Source of the DNA: Chitinophagales bacterium
GTDB lineage: Bacteria > Bacteroidota > Bacteroidia > Chitinophagales > Saprospiraceae
Assembly: GCA_013298845.1 (NCBI GenBank)
Contig: JAAFJN010000049.1
Coordinates: 1 to 33,450 of the forward strand
DNA: 33,450 bases
Reading direction: 5' to 3'
Numbering within the stretch: the first letter of the stretch is position 1; every line of letters starts with the position of its first letter. The position numbers and the translations under genes are program-made. The notes under the pieces are model-generated. The model saw only the letters and a program-made list of their open reading frames with translations. It ran no database searches and was not told the origin of the DNA. Shown here piece after piece: positions 9,166 through 17,382 of this stretch.

Positions 9166-10374
9166 ATGCCCAATTTAATTCTTTTTGATACCGAAGCCCG
9201 CGAACATTTGTTACCCCTGACGGCTACGCGCCCAATGGCAGAGTTGCGCATTGGCATTCTTAATATCCGCGAAAAATGGGAAAAATGGCTCAGTGGAACC
9301 GCGTCTTTTATCACCAAAGACTATCTTTCCGGCAAATATCCCATCCGAATCGCGCAGGAAAACCTGTTGGTGAGCGCCGGTGTGCTGCCCAATAAAGAAC
9401 TCTGTGAACGTATCCTTGGGCTGCAACTCAACGAGGCGTTGCTAAAAGGGGACGAATTGATTGCGGCTTGCCTGGACCACGAGCAAATTCAACGCCTCGT
9501 GGATGATATCGAAATTGAACAGTTGGAGGGAATTCAGTTGGATGAATCTTTTCCCATTTCGCACGTGTCGCGCCTGTGGGATTTGACCAAACTAAACAAA
9601 CAAGAAATTAACTCCGATTTTTACCTGCTCACGCACGGCCGTACCTCGCAACCCATTCCGGCCAGCAATCGCGTAACGGCACCGGCCAATATCTTTATCG
9701 AACCCGGCGCCGTGGTGGAACATTGTATCCTGAACGCGGCCAACGGTCCCATTTACATCGGTGCCGACGCCGAAATTATGGAAGGTTCCATTTTGCGGGG
9801 GCCAGTGGCGGTAGGGGAGCAGGCGATAATCAAAATGGCCGCTAAAATATACGGACCTACCACCATCGGGCCAGGATGCCGGGCCGGTGGTGAAATCACC
9901 CGCAGTATTCTGATGGATAACTCCAACAAAGCCCACGATGGTTACCTCGGTGATTCGGTGCTGGGTGAATGGTGCAACCTCGGGGCCGATACCAATAACT
10001 CGAACCTGAAAAACAACTATTCCGAAGTAAAACTTTGGGATTATAAAACCAACCGTTTTGAACGCTCCGGCTTGCAATTTTGTGGGTTATTTATGGGCGA
10101 TCACTCCAAATGCGGTATCAATACCATGTTTAATACCGGTACGGTGGTGGGCGTATTTGCCAATGTGTACGGCGCGGGTTATCAGCGCAATTTTATCCCC
10201 GATTTTTCCTGGGGCGGCCCCGATTCCGGTTACCGCACCTATAAAATAGAGGAAGCATTTACCACCGCCGAAGCCGTTATTTCCCGCCGTGGACAAACCT
10301 TAACGGACGAAGACAAAAACATTCTGTACACTATTTTTGACGATACAAAAACATTCCGCAGTTGGGATAAATAA
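9166..10374 (+). CDS. GlmU-like sugar nucleotidyltransferase/left-handed beta-helix acyltransferase
   Basis: A protein of 402 residues from the ATG at 9166, beginning MPNLILFDTEAREHLLPLTA. The opening matches the alternative bacterial GlmU group (UDP-GlcNAc diphosphorylase/glucosamine-1-phosphate N-acetyltransferase-like). The N-terminal half is a divergent nucleotidyltransferase without a clear GxGTRM loop. From about residue 180 the chain is a hexapeptide-repeat beta-helix (IFIEPGAVVEH, IYIGADAEIMEGS, TTIGPGCRAGGE). In this group the presumed role is making UDP-sugar for peptidoglycan or surface glycans; substrate and activity are inferred. It is followed after 2 nt by purM, so the two are probably co-transcribed. 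The frame stays open upstream to a possible start at 9112, but that start would overlap the promoter box, so I chose 9166. Confidence 0.8.
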   Translation: MPNLILFDTEAREHLLPLTATRPMAELRIGILNIREKWEKWLSGTASFITKDYLSGKYPIRIAQENLLVSAGVLPNKELCERILGLQLNEALLKGDELIAACLDHEQIQRLVDDIEIEQLEGIQLDESFPISHVSRLWDLTKLNKQEINSDFYLLTHGRTSQPIPASNRVTAPANIFIEPGAVVEHCILNAANGPIYIGADAEIMEGSILRGPVAVGEQAIIKMAAKIYGPTTIGPGCRAGGEITRSILMDNSNKAHDGYLGDSVLGEWCNLGADTNNSNLKNNYSEVKLWDYKTNRFERSGLQFCGLFMGDHSKCGINTMFNTGTVVGVFANVYGAGYQRNFIPDFSWGGPDSGYRTYKIEEAFTTAEAVISRRGQTLTDEDKNILYTIFDDTKTFRSWDK

Positions 10375-10376
10375 GT

Positions 10377-11561
10377 ATGAGCGAACAACCACAACCACTC
10401 TCCAAATACGACCGCCGCGGCGTGTCGGCCACCAAAGATGAAGTACACGCGGCCATCAAACATTTAGATAAAGGCTTGTATCCCACTGCTTTTTGCAAAA
10501 TTTTGCCCGATTTAGCCGCCGGTAGTGCCAAACATTGCAATATCCTGCACGCCGATACGGCGGGTACCAAAACCAGTTTGGCTTACCTGTATTGGCGCGA
10601 AACGGGCGACCTGTCGGTGTGGCCGGGCGTCACTCAGGATTCTATTGTGATGAACCTCGATGATATGGCCTGCGTGGGTTGTACCGACCACATTATGCTG
10701 AGCAGTACCATTGGCCGCAATAAAAATGTAATTCCCGGCGAAGTCATCGCGGCGGTGATTAAAGGTTCCTCCGATTTTGTGGATACCATGAAAGAACACG
10801 GCGTAAATCTCTACCTGGCCGGTGGCGAAACCGCTGACGTGGGTGATATTGTGCGCACCATTGACGTGGGTTTTACCGCGTTTGCCCGCATGAAACGCAG
10901 CGACATTCTGGTGAATCATATCCGTCCGGGCGACGTTGTGGTGGGTTTGGCGTCTTTTGGCCAGTCCAAATACGAAACGGAGTACAACGGTGGCATGGGC
11001 AGTAACGGCTTAACCGCCGCCCGCCACGATGTTTTGGCCAAAAAATACGCCGCCAAATACCCCGAATCCTTCGATCCGGCCTTACCCGACGATGTGGTGT
11101 ACACGGGAAATCGCGATTTGACCGAAAAAATAAACGTTGGAAACCAATCCATTACGGTGGGTAAATTGGTGCTTTCGCCCACGCGCACCTACCTGCCCGT
11201 GTTGCGCGAGGTATTTGAACAACACCGCAAAAAAATCCACGGGGTCATCCATTGCACGGGCGGTGGACAAACCAAACCGCTGAAATTTATCGAAAACGTG
11301 GAAATCATTAAGGATCAACTGTTTGATTTGCCACCTTTGTTCCGCCTTATTCAGGAAAGCAGCCAAACCGAATGGCGCGAAATGTACCAGGTGTTCAACA
11401 TGGGCCACCGCATGGAACTGTACGTTTCCCCCCGTCACGCCGACGCGATTATGCAAATTGCGGAAAAATACGGCATCGAATCAAAAATTGTGGGACACGT
11501 GAAAGCCGCCCAAGGCGAACGGGTAACGGTAAAATCGGAACACGGAACTTTTGTGTATTGA
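10377..11561 (+). CDS. purM: Phosphoribosylformylglycinamidine cyclo-ligase (AIR synthase)
   Basis: A protein of 394 residues of the PurM/AIR synthase superfamily. It closes the imidazole ring in de novo purine synthesis, making aminoimidazole ribonucleotide from FGAM with ATP. Visible motifs are GVTQDSIVMNLDDMACVG (residues 84-101, metal/nucleotide site), LAGGETADVGD (147-157) and HCTGGGQTKP near 292. At 394 residues it is longer than the enterobacterial enzyme (about 345), as is usual in Bacteroidota. The ATG at 10377 is 2 nt after the GlmU-like stop, indicating an operon, although the two products serve different pathways. Confidence 0.93.
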   Translation: MSEQPQPLSKYDRRGVSATKDEVHAAIKHLDKGLYPTAFCKILPDLAAGSAKHCNILHADTAGTKTSLAYLYWRETGDLSVWPGVTQDSIVMNLDDMACVGCTDHIMLSSTIGRNKNVIPGEVIAAVIKGSSDFVDTMKEHGVNLYLAGGETADVGDIVRTIDVGFTAFARMKRSDILVNHIRPGDVVVGLASFGQSKYETEYNGGMGSNGLTAARHDVLAKKYAAKYPESFDPALPDDVVYTGNRDLTEKINVGNQSITVGKLVLSPTRTYLPVLREVFEQHRKKIHGVIHCTGGGQTKPLKFIENVEIIKDQLFDLPPLFRLIQESSQTEWREMYQVFNMGHRMELYVSPRHADAIMQIAEKYGIESKIVGHVKAAQGERVTVKSEHGTFVY

Positions 11562-11886
11562 TTAGTTGAACACCGAACAATCGAACATCGAACACCGAAC
11601 AATCGAGCACCGAATTTTGAACAATCCTTCGTAGTGTTTTTTTACCACTAAGGGTGTAAGAAAATGTAAGAAACACTAAGCGTAGCGTAGTGAAAAGTGA
11701 ATAGTGAATAGTGAAAAGTGAATAGTGTATAGTGAATAGTGAAAAATATTTTCTTTAAAACCTTTAAAATGAACGCTCTACGCTTAGTGAATCTTAGTGT
11801 ATTCTTACAACCTCAGTGGTAAAAATGAACACGCTACGACGAGCAAACTCATCACTCATCACTATTCACTCATCACTATTCGTTAT
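11562..11886. repeat. Large imperfect palindrome of short repeats between convergent genes
   Basis: No gene lies here. The left part has GAACACCGAACAATCGA-type repeats (11568-11620). Next is an arm at 11644-11685 (ACCACTAAGGGTGTAAG...) whose near reverse complement is 11778-11820 (...CTTACAACCTCAGTGGT). Then comes an array of AGTGAATAGTGAA units (11688-11747), whose complement TCACTATTCACTCATCAC fills 11849-11900. The whole could fold into a long hairpin. It separates purM from the oppositely oriented kinase gene and could end transcription from both sides. The right arm runs into the last codons of the kinase gene. Confidence 0.7.
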
Positions 11887-12822
11887 TCACTCTTCACTCT
11901 CATAAAGTATTTCCCGGTTAACCGTGGCGGGCAAGGCTCCAAAAACGGAGATTTTGGTTTCGGCCATTTTGCGACCCGCCATAGCGCGTTCGAGCAGCGA
12001 TTTACCGTCAATGGTAGCGGTAAGGTAACCCGCCCAGAAGGCATCGCCGGCGCCGGTAGTATCTTTTACTTCGACCGGGCGCGAAGGCAGAAAATGGCGT
12101 TCTTTATCGTTAGCGACCCAGCAGCCTTTTTCACCCAAAGTGTAGCACACTTCGGCGGCGTTGTTTTTTAAAAAATAATCAATAACAATTTCGGGAGAGG
12201 CGGCGGGTTCGTTGAACAGGCGTGTCCAGTCCACGTCACTGATTTTCACCATTGCCCCAAGGCGAACGTATTCACGCACTTTTTTTTGCGCATCAACCTG
12301 ATCGGGCCATATTTTGGAAGCGTAATTGGCATCGAGGCTAATGAGGCATTTGGCGCGTTTGGCGCGTTCGGCCGCTTCCAAAATCACCGATTGCGCCGGA
12401 TCTTTACTCAACGCAAAACAAGTGGAGTGGAAAATGGCGATATCTTCAAATTTACCAAACGGAAATTGACGAATGGACAATTGGCTGTCGGCACCGCGAT
12501 ACGGCACAAAATCAGAAGTAGTAGCGGAACGGGTTACCAAAATTAAGGTAGTAGGGTAGTCCTCCGATAACAAAATTCCACTGCCATCCACCCCGAGGTT
12601 GGTAACGTAATTTTTTAATACACGCCCCATATCATCGTTACCAACGGTGGCAACGAGCATTGTATTTCCTCCCAAACGAGCCATATTGGAACACAAGTTT
12701 GCAGGGCTTCCACCGGGAATTCTTTTAAATAAAGTGGCTTCGTCCAGCGACTGCACAAACTCTGCCGTGATCATATCCACCAACAATTCTCCGGCACTCA
12801 AAATATCAATAGGCTTTTTCAT
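11887..12822 (-). CDS. PfkB-family carbohydrate kinase (fructokinase-like)
   Basis: A protein of 311 residues from the ATG at 12822 (MKKPIDILSAGELLVDM). Ribokinase-fold sugar kinases transfer the ATP gamma-phosphate to a sugar hydroxyl. PfkB signature 1 is GGSPANLCSNMARLGG (about 37-52). Signature 2 is DTTGAGDAFWAGYL (about 253-266), with the catalytic Asp in GAGD. The sugar cannot be read from sequence; fructose or 2-keto-3-deoxygluconate are typical. A longer start at 12849 adds MILFYLWPD but overlaps the TACCTTTG promoter box, so I prefer 12822, which would make the mRNA nearly leaderless. The C-terminal residues YESEE are encoded inside the neighbouring short-repeat region. Confidence 0.87.
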   Translation of the reverse strand: MKKPIDILSAGELLVDMITAEFVQSLDEATLFKRIPGGSPANLCSNMARLGGNTMLVATVGNDDMGRVLKNYVTNLGVDGSGILLSEDYPTTLILVTRSATTSDFVPYRGADSQLSIRQFPFGKFEDIAIFHSTCFALSKDPAQSVILEAAERAKRAKCLISLDANYASKIWPDQVDAQKKVREYVRLGAMVKISDVDWTRLFNEPAASPEIVIDYFLKNNAAEVCYTLGEKGCWVANDKERHFLPSRPVEVKDTTGAGDAFWAGYLTATIDGKSLLERAMAGRKMAETKISVFGALPATVNREILYESEE

Positions 12823-12829
12823 ATCGGGC

Positions 12830-12837
12830 CAAAGGTA
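12830..12837 (-). promoter_or_regulatory. Bacteroidota -7 box for the sugar kinase gene
   Basis: TACCTTTG on the minus strand, 7 nt before the ATG at 12822. If functional, transcription would begin at or just before the start codon. A perfect 10-bp palindrome (12856-12879) sits 18 nt upstream. Confidence 0.45.
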
Positions 12838-12855
12838 AAACAAGATCATGTATAG

Positions 12856-12879
12856 AATTTCTTTTGGCTAAAAGAAATT
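12856..12879. promoter_or_regulatory. Perfect 10-bp palindrome upstream of the kinase promoter
   Basis: AATTTCTTTT, spacer GGCT, AAAAGAAATT. It occupies the -30 to -55 region of the presumed kinase promoter, a position suited to an operator. It could also serve as a weak terminator for the protease gene upstream on the same strand. Confidence 0.45.
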
Positions 12880-12909
12880 TTCCACATTCTTGAATATCAA
12901 CCCAATAGT

Positions 12910-12943
12910 GCGCCCCAATCCCCTCTTTCGGGGATCAGGGCGC
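12910..12943 (-). repeat. GC-rich hairpin, second of a tandem pair
   Basis: GCGCCCCAATCCCC and GGGGATCAGGGCGC pair over 14 positions with two mismatches around a 6-nt loop (TCTTTC). It follows the longer hairpin at 12977-13049 on the minus strand. Confidence 0.5.
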
Positions 12944-12976
12944 AAGTGTATCAATGAGTTTGGAACGCAGGGCTTA

Positions 12977-13049
12977 GAAACTGCCTGCCCCCCTTGCCGG
13001 TCAGAAAACCTAAGGCTTTCTGCCTCGGCAGGGGGGTACAGGCAGTTTC
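12977..13049 (-). terminator. Long hairpin directly after the metalloprotease stop codon
   Basis: The outer arms GAAACTGCCTG (12977-12987) and CAGGCAGTTTC (13039-13049) are perfectly complementary. The stem continues inward through a C6/G6 block and CTGCCG/CGGCA with small bulges. It starts at the base next to the TAG stop at 13050-13052. No T-run follows, so it may act as an mRNA-end stabiliser or a REP-like element rather than a simple terminator. Confidence 0.55.
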
Positions 13050-16000
13050 CTATTGTTTTACAATGCGTACAGTCCGAATTTCGGAGTTAATCCGAATACG
13101 AACAAAATAGACGCCAGCCTTGAGTGTTGGTGCGTCCAAATCGGCGGTGCCTCCCATGAACATGGATTGCCGATCGGACACAACCTGTCCAAATGCGTTT
13201 AAAATGGTGATTTGTGCGGGAGTATCTTCTGTAATGTCTAATACAATTTGGGCCTGATCCACAAACGGGTTCGGCATCACTTGCGCCGTAAATCCTCCGC
13301 CGTGACCGGGTAGTTTAACAATTTGCGCGGCGCGGTCTTCGGCCATGTCGTCCGTTTCACCCGATCCCGTCAACAACGACGGCGTGGTAAAGGTCAGCAC
13401 ACCGCTCCAGTTGGAAGAACCGTTGTTGCCGCAGTTGCTCATAATTTGCACTTCGTACGTCGTGGATGGATTCATATTCTGGATCGTTACGCCCGTTCCG
13501 GTAATGCCCGTAAAGGCAAACCACGACGTTGCGCCCTGTACCCGAATCCGCAAAATATACGATGCTGCACCGCCCACGGCGCTCCAACTCACCATCGCCG
13601 ACGTGGGGTTGACGCTGCTGGCGGCCAAATTCCCCGGCGTAGCGCAAGTACCGCCACCGCCACCACCGGATGTAGTGGTAAAAGAACCATTGGTAAAGGC
13701 CGATGAAATGCCGTTGCACACCGCCCGTACTCGAACATTGTATTGGGTGGATTCCGTCAGACTGGCAATGCTGATTTGTGGACTGGTGGTGTTCACCAAA
13801 GAACCCCACGTGCTGCTGGCGGCCGTTTTCCACTGCACCTGGTACGCACTGGCACCGTTTACTACCGCCCAACCGGCCTGCGCCGTGGTGGTAGAAGGTA
13901 CAACCGAAATACTGGTTGGCGCACCGCAACCGCCCTGGGTTGTGGTCGTAAACGAAGTGGTAATGTACGCCGATACAACCCCGTTGCACACCGCCGCTAC
14001 CCGCACGTTATAATCGGTACTGGGGTTTAAACCAGTGATCGTAAACGCCGTGGATGCGCTGTTGTTGTTAGTGCTCCAGTTACTCACCGTGGATACTTTC
14101 CACTGTACCGAATACGAATTGGCCCCCGTAACGCCGCTCCAGTTCACCACGGCTCCCGAAGAACTGGGCGTTGCCGTCAGGTTCGATGGGGTTCCGCACG
14201 ATGCGGCGTTGCTGGCCGTTGTAAACGTTGAAGTCGTGTAGGCCGAAATACCCGTGGAGCACAGCGTGGTCACCCGAACGTTATAAGATGCCCCCGATGC
14301 CAAATTGGCAATATTGTAATTGGGATTCACCGTGCTCACCAACGGGTTCCAGTTGGTGGCCGACGTTAATTTCCACTGAATGCGGTAATAAATGGCCCCC
14401 GGTACGGCACTCCACGTGGTAGAAGCGCTGTTGGTACCGGCCAAAACCGTAAAATTGCCCGGACCGGAACACACTGCCGAATTGGTCGCCGTGGTAAACA
14501 ACGAGTTGGTAGGCGTAGCGGTACCCGTGCCACAAATGGACGAAATACGGACGTGATAAGCAGTGTTCGCGGTGAGGTTGCTAATGGTATAAGTCGTTGT
14601 GGTCAGGTCAACGCTGTTGTTCCAGTTGGTGGCCGAGGCCAATTTCCACTCCAAACGGTAGGTTGTTGCCCCGGAGACGTTATTCCAAGACACCAGCGCC
14701 GTAGTAGGGGAGGGCAGGGTCGTCAGGTTGGGCGAGGATACACACCCCGAAGCCGAGGTGGTAAAGGTGCCGCTGATAAACGCCGAAGTCGTGCTGCCGC
14801 AAGTGGTGGCAACGCGTACATCGTAGGCCGTATTGGCCGTTAATGCAGTAATGGAATAGGCGTTGGTGGTGCTGCTGACGGCCGTATTCCAGGTTGTCGA
14901 AGTACTGGTTTTCCATTGAATACTGTACCCCGATGCGCCGGTAACGGCTACCCAGGTAACGGCTGCCGTAGAACTGGTGGCGTTGGTGCTCAGGCCCGTC
15001 GGAGCGTTGCAGGTCGTGCCGCCGCCACCGCCGCCCAGCGTGGTGAAGGAGGTCGTTGCAAATACCGAGTTGGTGCCGTTGCAGGTAGCCGATACGCGCA
15101 CATTGTACACGGTTCCCGCCGTCAAGCCGCTGATATTGTAGTTGAGGTTGGTGGTGGGGACCGGCGAACTCCAGGTGCTGCTGGTGCTTATTTTCCATTC
15201 GATGCTGTACGAACTGGCACCGTTCACGGCATTCCACGAAGTTTGGGCTGAAGTAGTTGTTGGGATGGCCTGTAAATTGCCGGGTACGTCGCAGGTCGTG
15301 CTGCCGCCACCGCCGCTGCCGCCCGAAGCACCCGTAATAAATAATATGCCGTTGCGATAATCGGAAGCCGTACTACCGCACAAACTTTGCACGGTGACTT
15401 CGATTTCATCGTTGGAGGGCAAACCGGTAATCTGATATGGATTAGATGGATTATTGATGGAGGTCCACTGGGCGCTGCCTACGCTGCGGTACCGCAAAAC
15501 GTATCCGGTGGCGCCGCTAGTGGTTGTCCAACCAATGCTGGCCCCGCTACCCGTGATATTGGTAATGGTCAGGGCAATGGGTGCGTCGCAGGTGGCGACC
15601 GGGCAACTGGCACTGAGGCAAGTAGCCGCCGCCGTTTCCGTGCGGATCACGTTGCCGGGTTGCGGCCCAAAACCGTGGTTAAAATTGATGCCATTGCCCG
15701 TCAGGTGGCAATAACTCATGATCGTACCGCCATTTACCGGCGCCGGACCGGGTGAACAAGTCCCTTCGGCGGGCACGCAATTGTCGATGGGGCCGCCTTG
15801 CCAGCCGCACCATTGGGTGTGCCGCGAACCGAGGTTGTGCCCCATTTCGTGGGTAAATACCTCTACCGTCCAGGAATAAGTGGGTACGTTGCTGTACGAA
15901 GGCGTAATATCGCTGAACGCGTAATTGTACGAACTACACAACACATCCACAAAGGCAATGCCGCCTAAGTTATTGCCCCCTAAACCCACCAAATGGGCCA

Positions 16001-16895
16001 TATCGCCGTTGAAAGACGTGCGAAATGCCTTAAATTGGTTGAGCACCGTGGCGCTGTTGGTGGGTGTGTAAATATCGGGCGTTGTCCACACAAAAATTTG
16101 GGAAACGATGGTGTTGATTTGTTCATTGGCGTACAAAGTAGCCGCCTGGTTAAACATACCGAGCAGGTAATTGACGGTATTTTGAATGGAACTGCCTTTA
16201 TCGAGAAACAACTCGTTGTCGGCTTCCAGAAAAACGCGTACGCATTTGTCCACTTCGGTGTGGCCCTGCGTACCCGTTTCGGCTTTTCCAACCTCGTGTT
16301 CTTCGTTGGTACCGCACGAAAACGGGTGTTGTACTGTCATTTCGTGGTCGGCGTACAACAGGTATTGGAATTGGTTGTCGCGCTCGGCAACTTTTCCCAA
16401 TACCAAATCACCAAAAGCCGATGTATTGATCCCGCCCATGATTTCCCGTTCAAAAAAACTAAGGGCCACGGCCGATTGGTGATCGCCTTGCAGGATACCG
16501 CGATAATGCACGCCCGAGATGTAAGGGGTCGCTGCGTTCGATTTTTCGGTGATAATGGAAAAGTCGCCGCTGGTAATTTCCTGGCGAACCAAACGGAGTT
16601 GGAGGGTAGTACCTTTAAAGGGAATTTGTACGATAAGATTTTCCGGGCGATTTTGGCAAACAAAAGCGGGCAGCGACGGGTCTAACGTCAAAAATTGCGC
16701 CTTCGGGACAATGGTTAAGGCTTCGCGGTTTTTTTCGTGAAGAATCGTAAATGGTGTAATGGTCGTAGTTTCATTTTTTCCGTCAAAATGTGATTGAACA
16801 AGTTGAACAAGTGGGCTGTTTTGGGCCTGCACCGTAACGGTGAGAAAAAAGAATAGAACCCCCGCGAGGAGGCATGACAACGAAGGCTGTTGCAT
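13050..16895 (-). CDS. Secreted zinc metalloprotease with eight FN3 repeats and T9SS sorting tail
   Basis: A protein of 1281 residues. A signal peptide (about residues 1-24, ends VQAQ) is followed by a propeptide-like region to about 215. The catalytic domain carries the metzincin zinc motif HEMGHNLGSRH (about 347-357) and a Met-turn GGTIMSYCH (about 385), as in reprolysin-like M12B proteases. Eight fibronectin type III repeats follow from about 437 to 1168, each opening with C..P..L and a VSW/ITW strand. Gly-rich linkers (GGGGGTTC, SGGGGGG) separate several of them. The last 85 or so residues (QVMPNPFVDQAQIV ... VYFVRIRINSEIRTVRIVKQ) form a type A T9SS sorting domain, so the protein should cross the outer membrane by T9SS and be anchored or released. 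Substrates are unknown. A long hairpin lies directly after the stop. Confidence 0.93.
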   Translation of the reverse strand: MQQPSLSCLLAGVLFFFLTVTVQAQNSPLVQLVQSHFDGKNETTTITPFTILHEKNREALTIVPKAQFLTLDPSLPAFVCQNRPENLIVQIPFKGTTLQLRLVRQEITSGDFSIITEKSNAATPYISGVHYRGILQGDHQSAVALSFFEREIMGGINTSAFGDLVLGKVAERDNQFQYLLYADHEMTVQHPFSCGTNEEHEVGKAETGTQGHTEVDKCVRVFLEADNELFLDKGSSIQNTVNYLLGMFNQAATLYANEQINTIVSQIFVWTTPDIYTPTNSATVLNQFKAFRTSFNGDMAHLVGLGGNNLGGIAFVDVLCSSYNYAFSDITPSYSNVPTYSWTVEVFTHEMGHNLGSRHTQWCGWQGGPIDNCVPAEGTCSPGPAPVNGGTIMSYCHLTGNGINFNHGFGPQPGNVIRTETAAATCLSASCPVATCDAPIALTITNITGSGASIGWTTTSGATGYVLRYRSVGSAQWTSINNPSNPYQITGLPSNDEIEVTVQSLCGSTASDYRNGILFITGASGGSGGGGSTTCDVPGNLQAIPTTTSAQTSWNAVNGASSYSIEWKISTSSTWSSPVPTTNLNYNISGLTAGTVYNVRVSATCNGTNSVFATTSFTTLGGGGGGTTCNAPTGLSTNATSSTAAVTWVAVTGASGYSIQWKTSTSTTWNTAVSSTTNAYSITALTANTAYDVRVATTCGSTTSAFISGTFTTSASGCVSSPNLTTLPSPTTALVSWNNVSGATTYRLEWKLASATNWNNSVDLTTTTYTISNLTANTAYHVRISSICGTGTATPTNSLFTTATNSAVCSGPGNFTVLAGTNSASTTWSAVPGAIYYRIQWKLTSATNWNPLVSTVNPNYNIANLASGASYNVRVTTLCSTGISAYTTSTFTTASNAASCGTPSNLTATPSSSGAVVNWSGVTGANSYSVQWKVSTVSNWSTNNNSASTAFTITGLNPSTDYNVRVAAVCNGVVSAYITTSFTTTTQGGCGAPTSISVVPSTTTAQAGWAVVNGASAYQVQWKTAASSTWGSLVNTTSPQISIASLTESTQYNVRVRAVCNGISSAFTNGSFTTTSGGGGGGTCATPGNLAASSVNPTSAMVSWSAVGGAASYILRIRVQGATSWFAFTGITGTGVTIQNMNPSTTYEVQIMSNCGNNGSSNWSGVLTFTTPSLLTGSGETDDMAEDRAAQIVKLPGHGGGFTAQVMPNPFVDQAQIVLDITEDTPAQITILNAFGQVVSDRQSMFMGGTADLDAPTLKAGVYFVRIRINSEIRTVRIVKQ

Positions 16896-17382
16896 GTTTA
16901 AATCGGATTTAAAATTAAAAAAAAGGGATTAAATAGCAGGGAGCACGATTCAGCGCATCTACATAAAAATAAAAATAAATCAAATGGCTAAAATTTTGGT
17001 GGGGGAAGAATCCGAGGGTCGGCACTACGAAAGCCGATGGTGGATACGGAAGAAAAATGAACGTGGGACTAAGTGGAGAGGCGCAACCGCTGCAGACAGT
17101 AATACCTTCGGATTAAATAAAAGATGGGGCATTAACTTTTGAGGCAAAGTTTTTGTTGCGGTTCGTTAAAATTTTAACATTTAGATTGTCAGTGTTTTAC
17201 GCATTAATAAATGTTAAATTTTGTAGTTTAGGGGATTTATTTTGTCGGTAAGGGGAAAAAAACGCTTTTTGGTCGAACGAACATTTTTTTCAAAAAATCT
17301 GCGCAATAAATCACCAAGCCCTCCTTTTTCCACTAAAAAGTTTGCCACCTTTGTGGCCCCAAAACACACCGGGATCAATCAT
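16896..17382. other. Intergenic region between divergent protease and MATE genes
   Basis: AT-rich sequence with no convincing gene. An 11-bp inverted pair (TTTAACATTTA at 17173-17183, TAAATGTTAAA at 17208-17218) is 24 nt apart. A near-consensus -7 box CACCTTTG at 17346-17353 precedes the MATE gene. I see no clear box for the protease gene. Confidence 0.5.
17346..17353 (+). promoter_or_regulatory. Probable -7 box of the MATE gene
   Basis: CACCTTTG differs by one base from TAnnTTTG and lies 29 nt before the ATG at 17383. The context (TTTGCCACCTTTGTGGCC) resembles the box of the GlmU-like gene (TGCCTACCTTTGCGGCC), which supports both. Confidence 0.45.
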
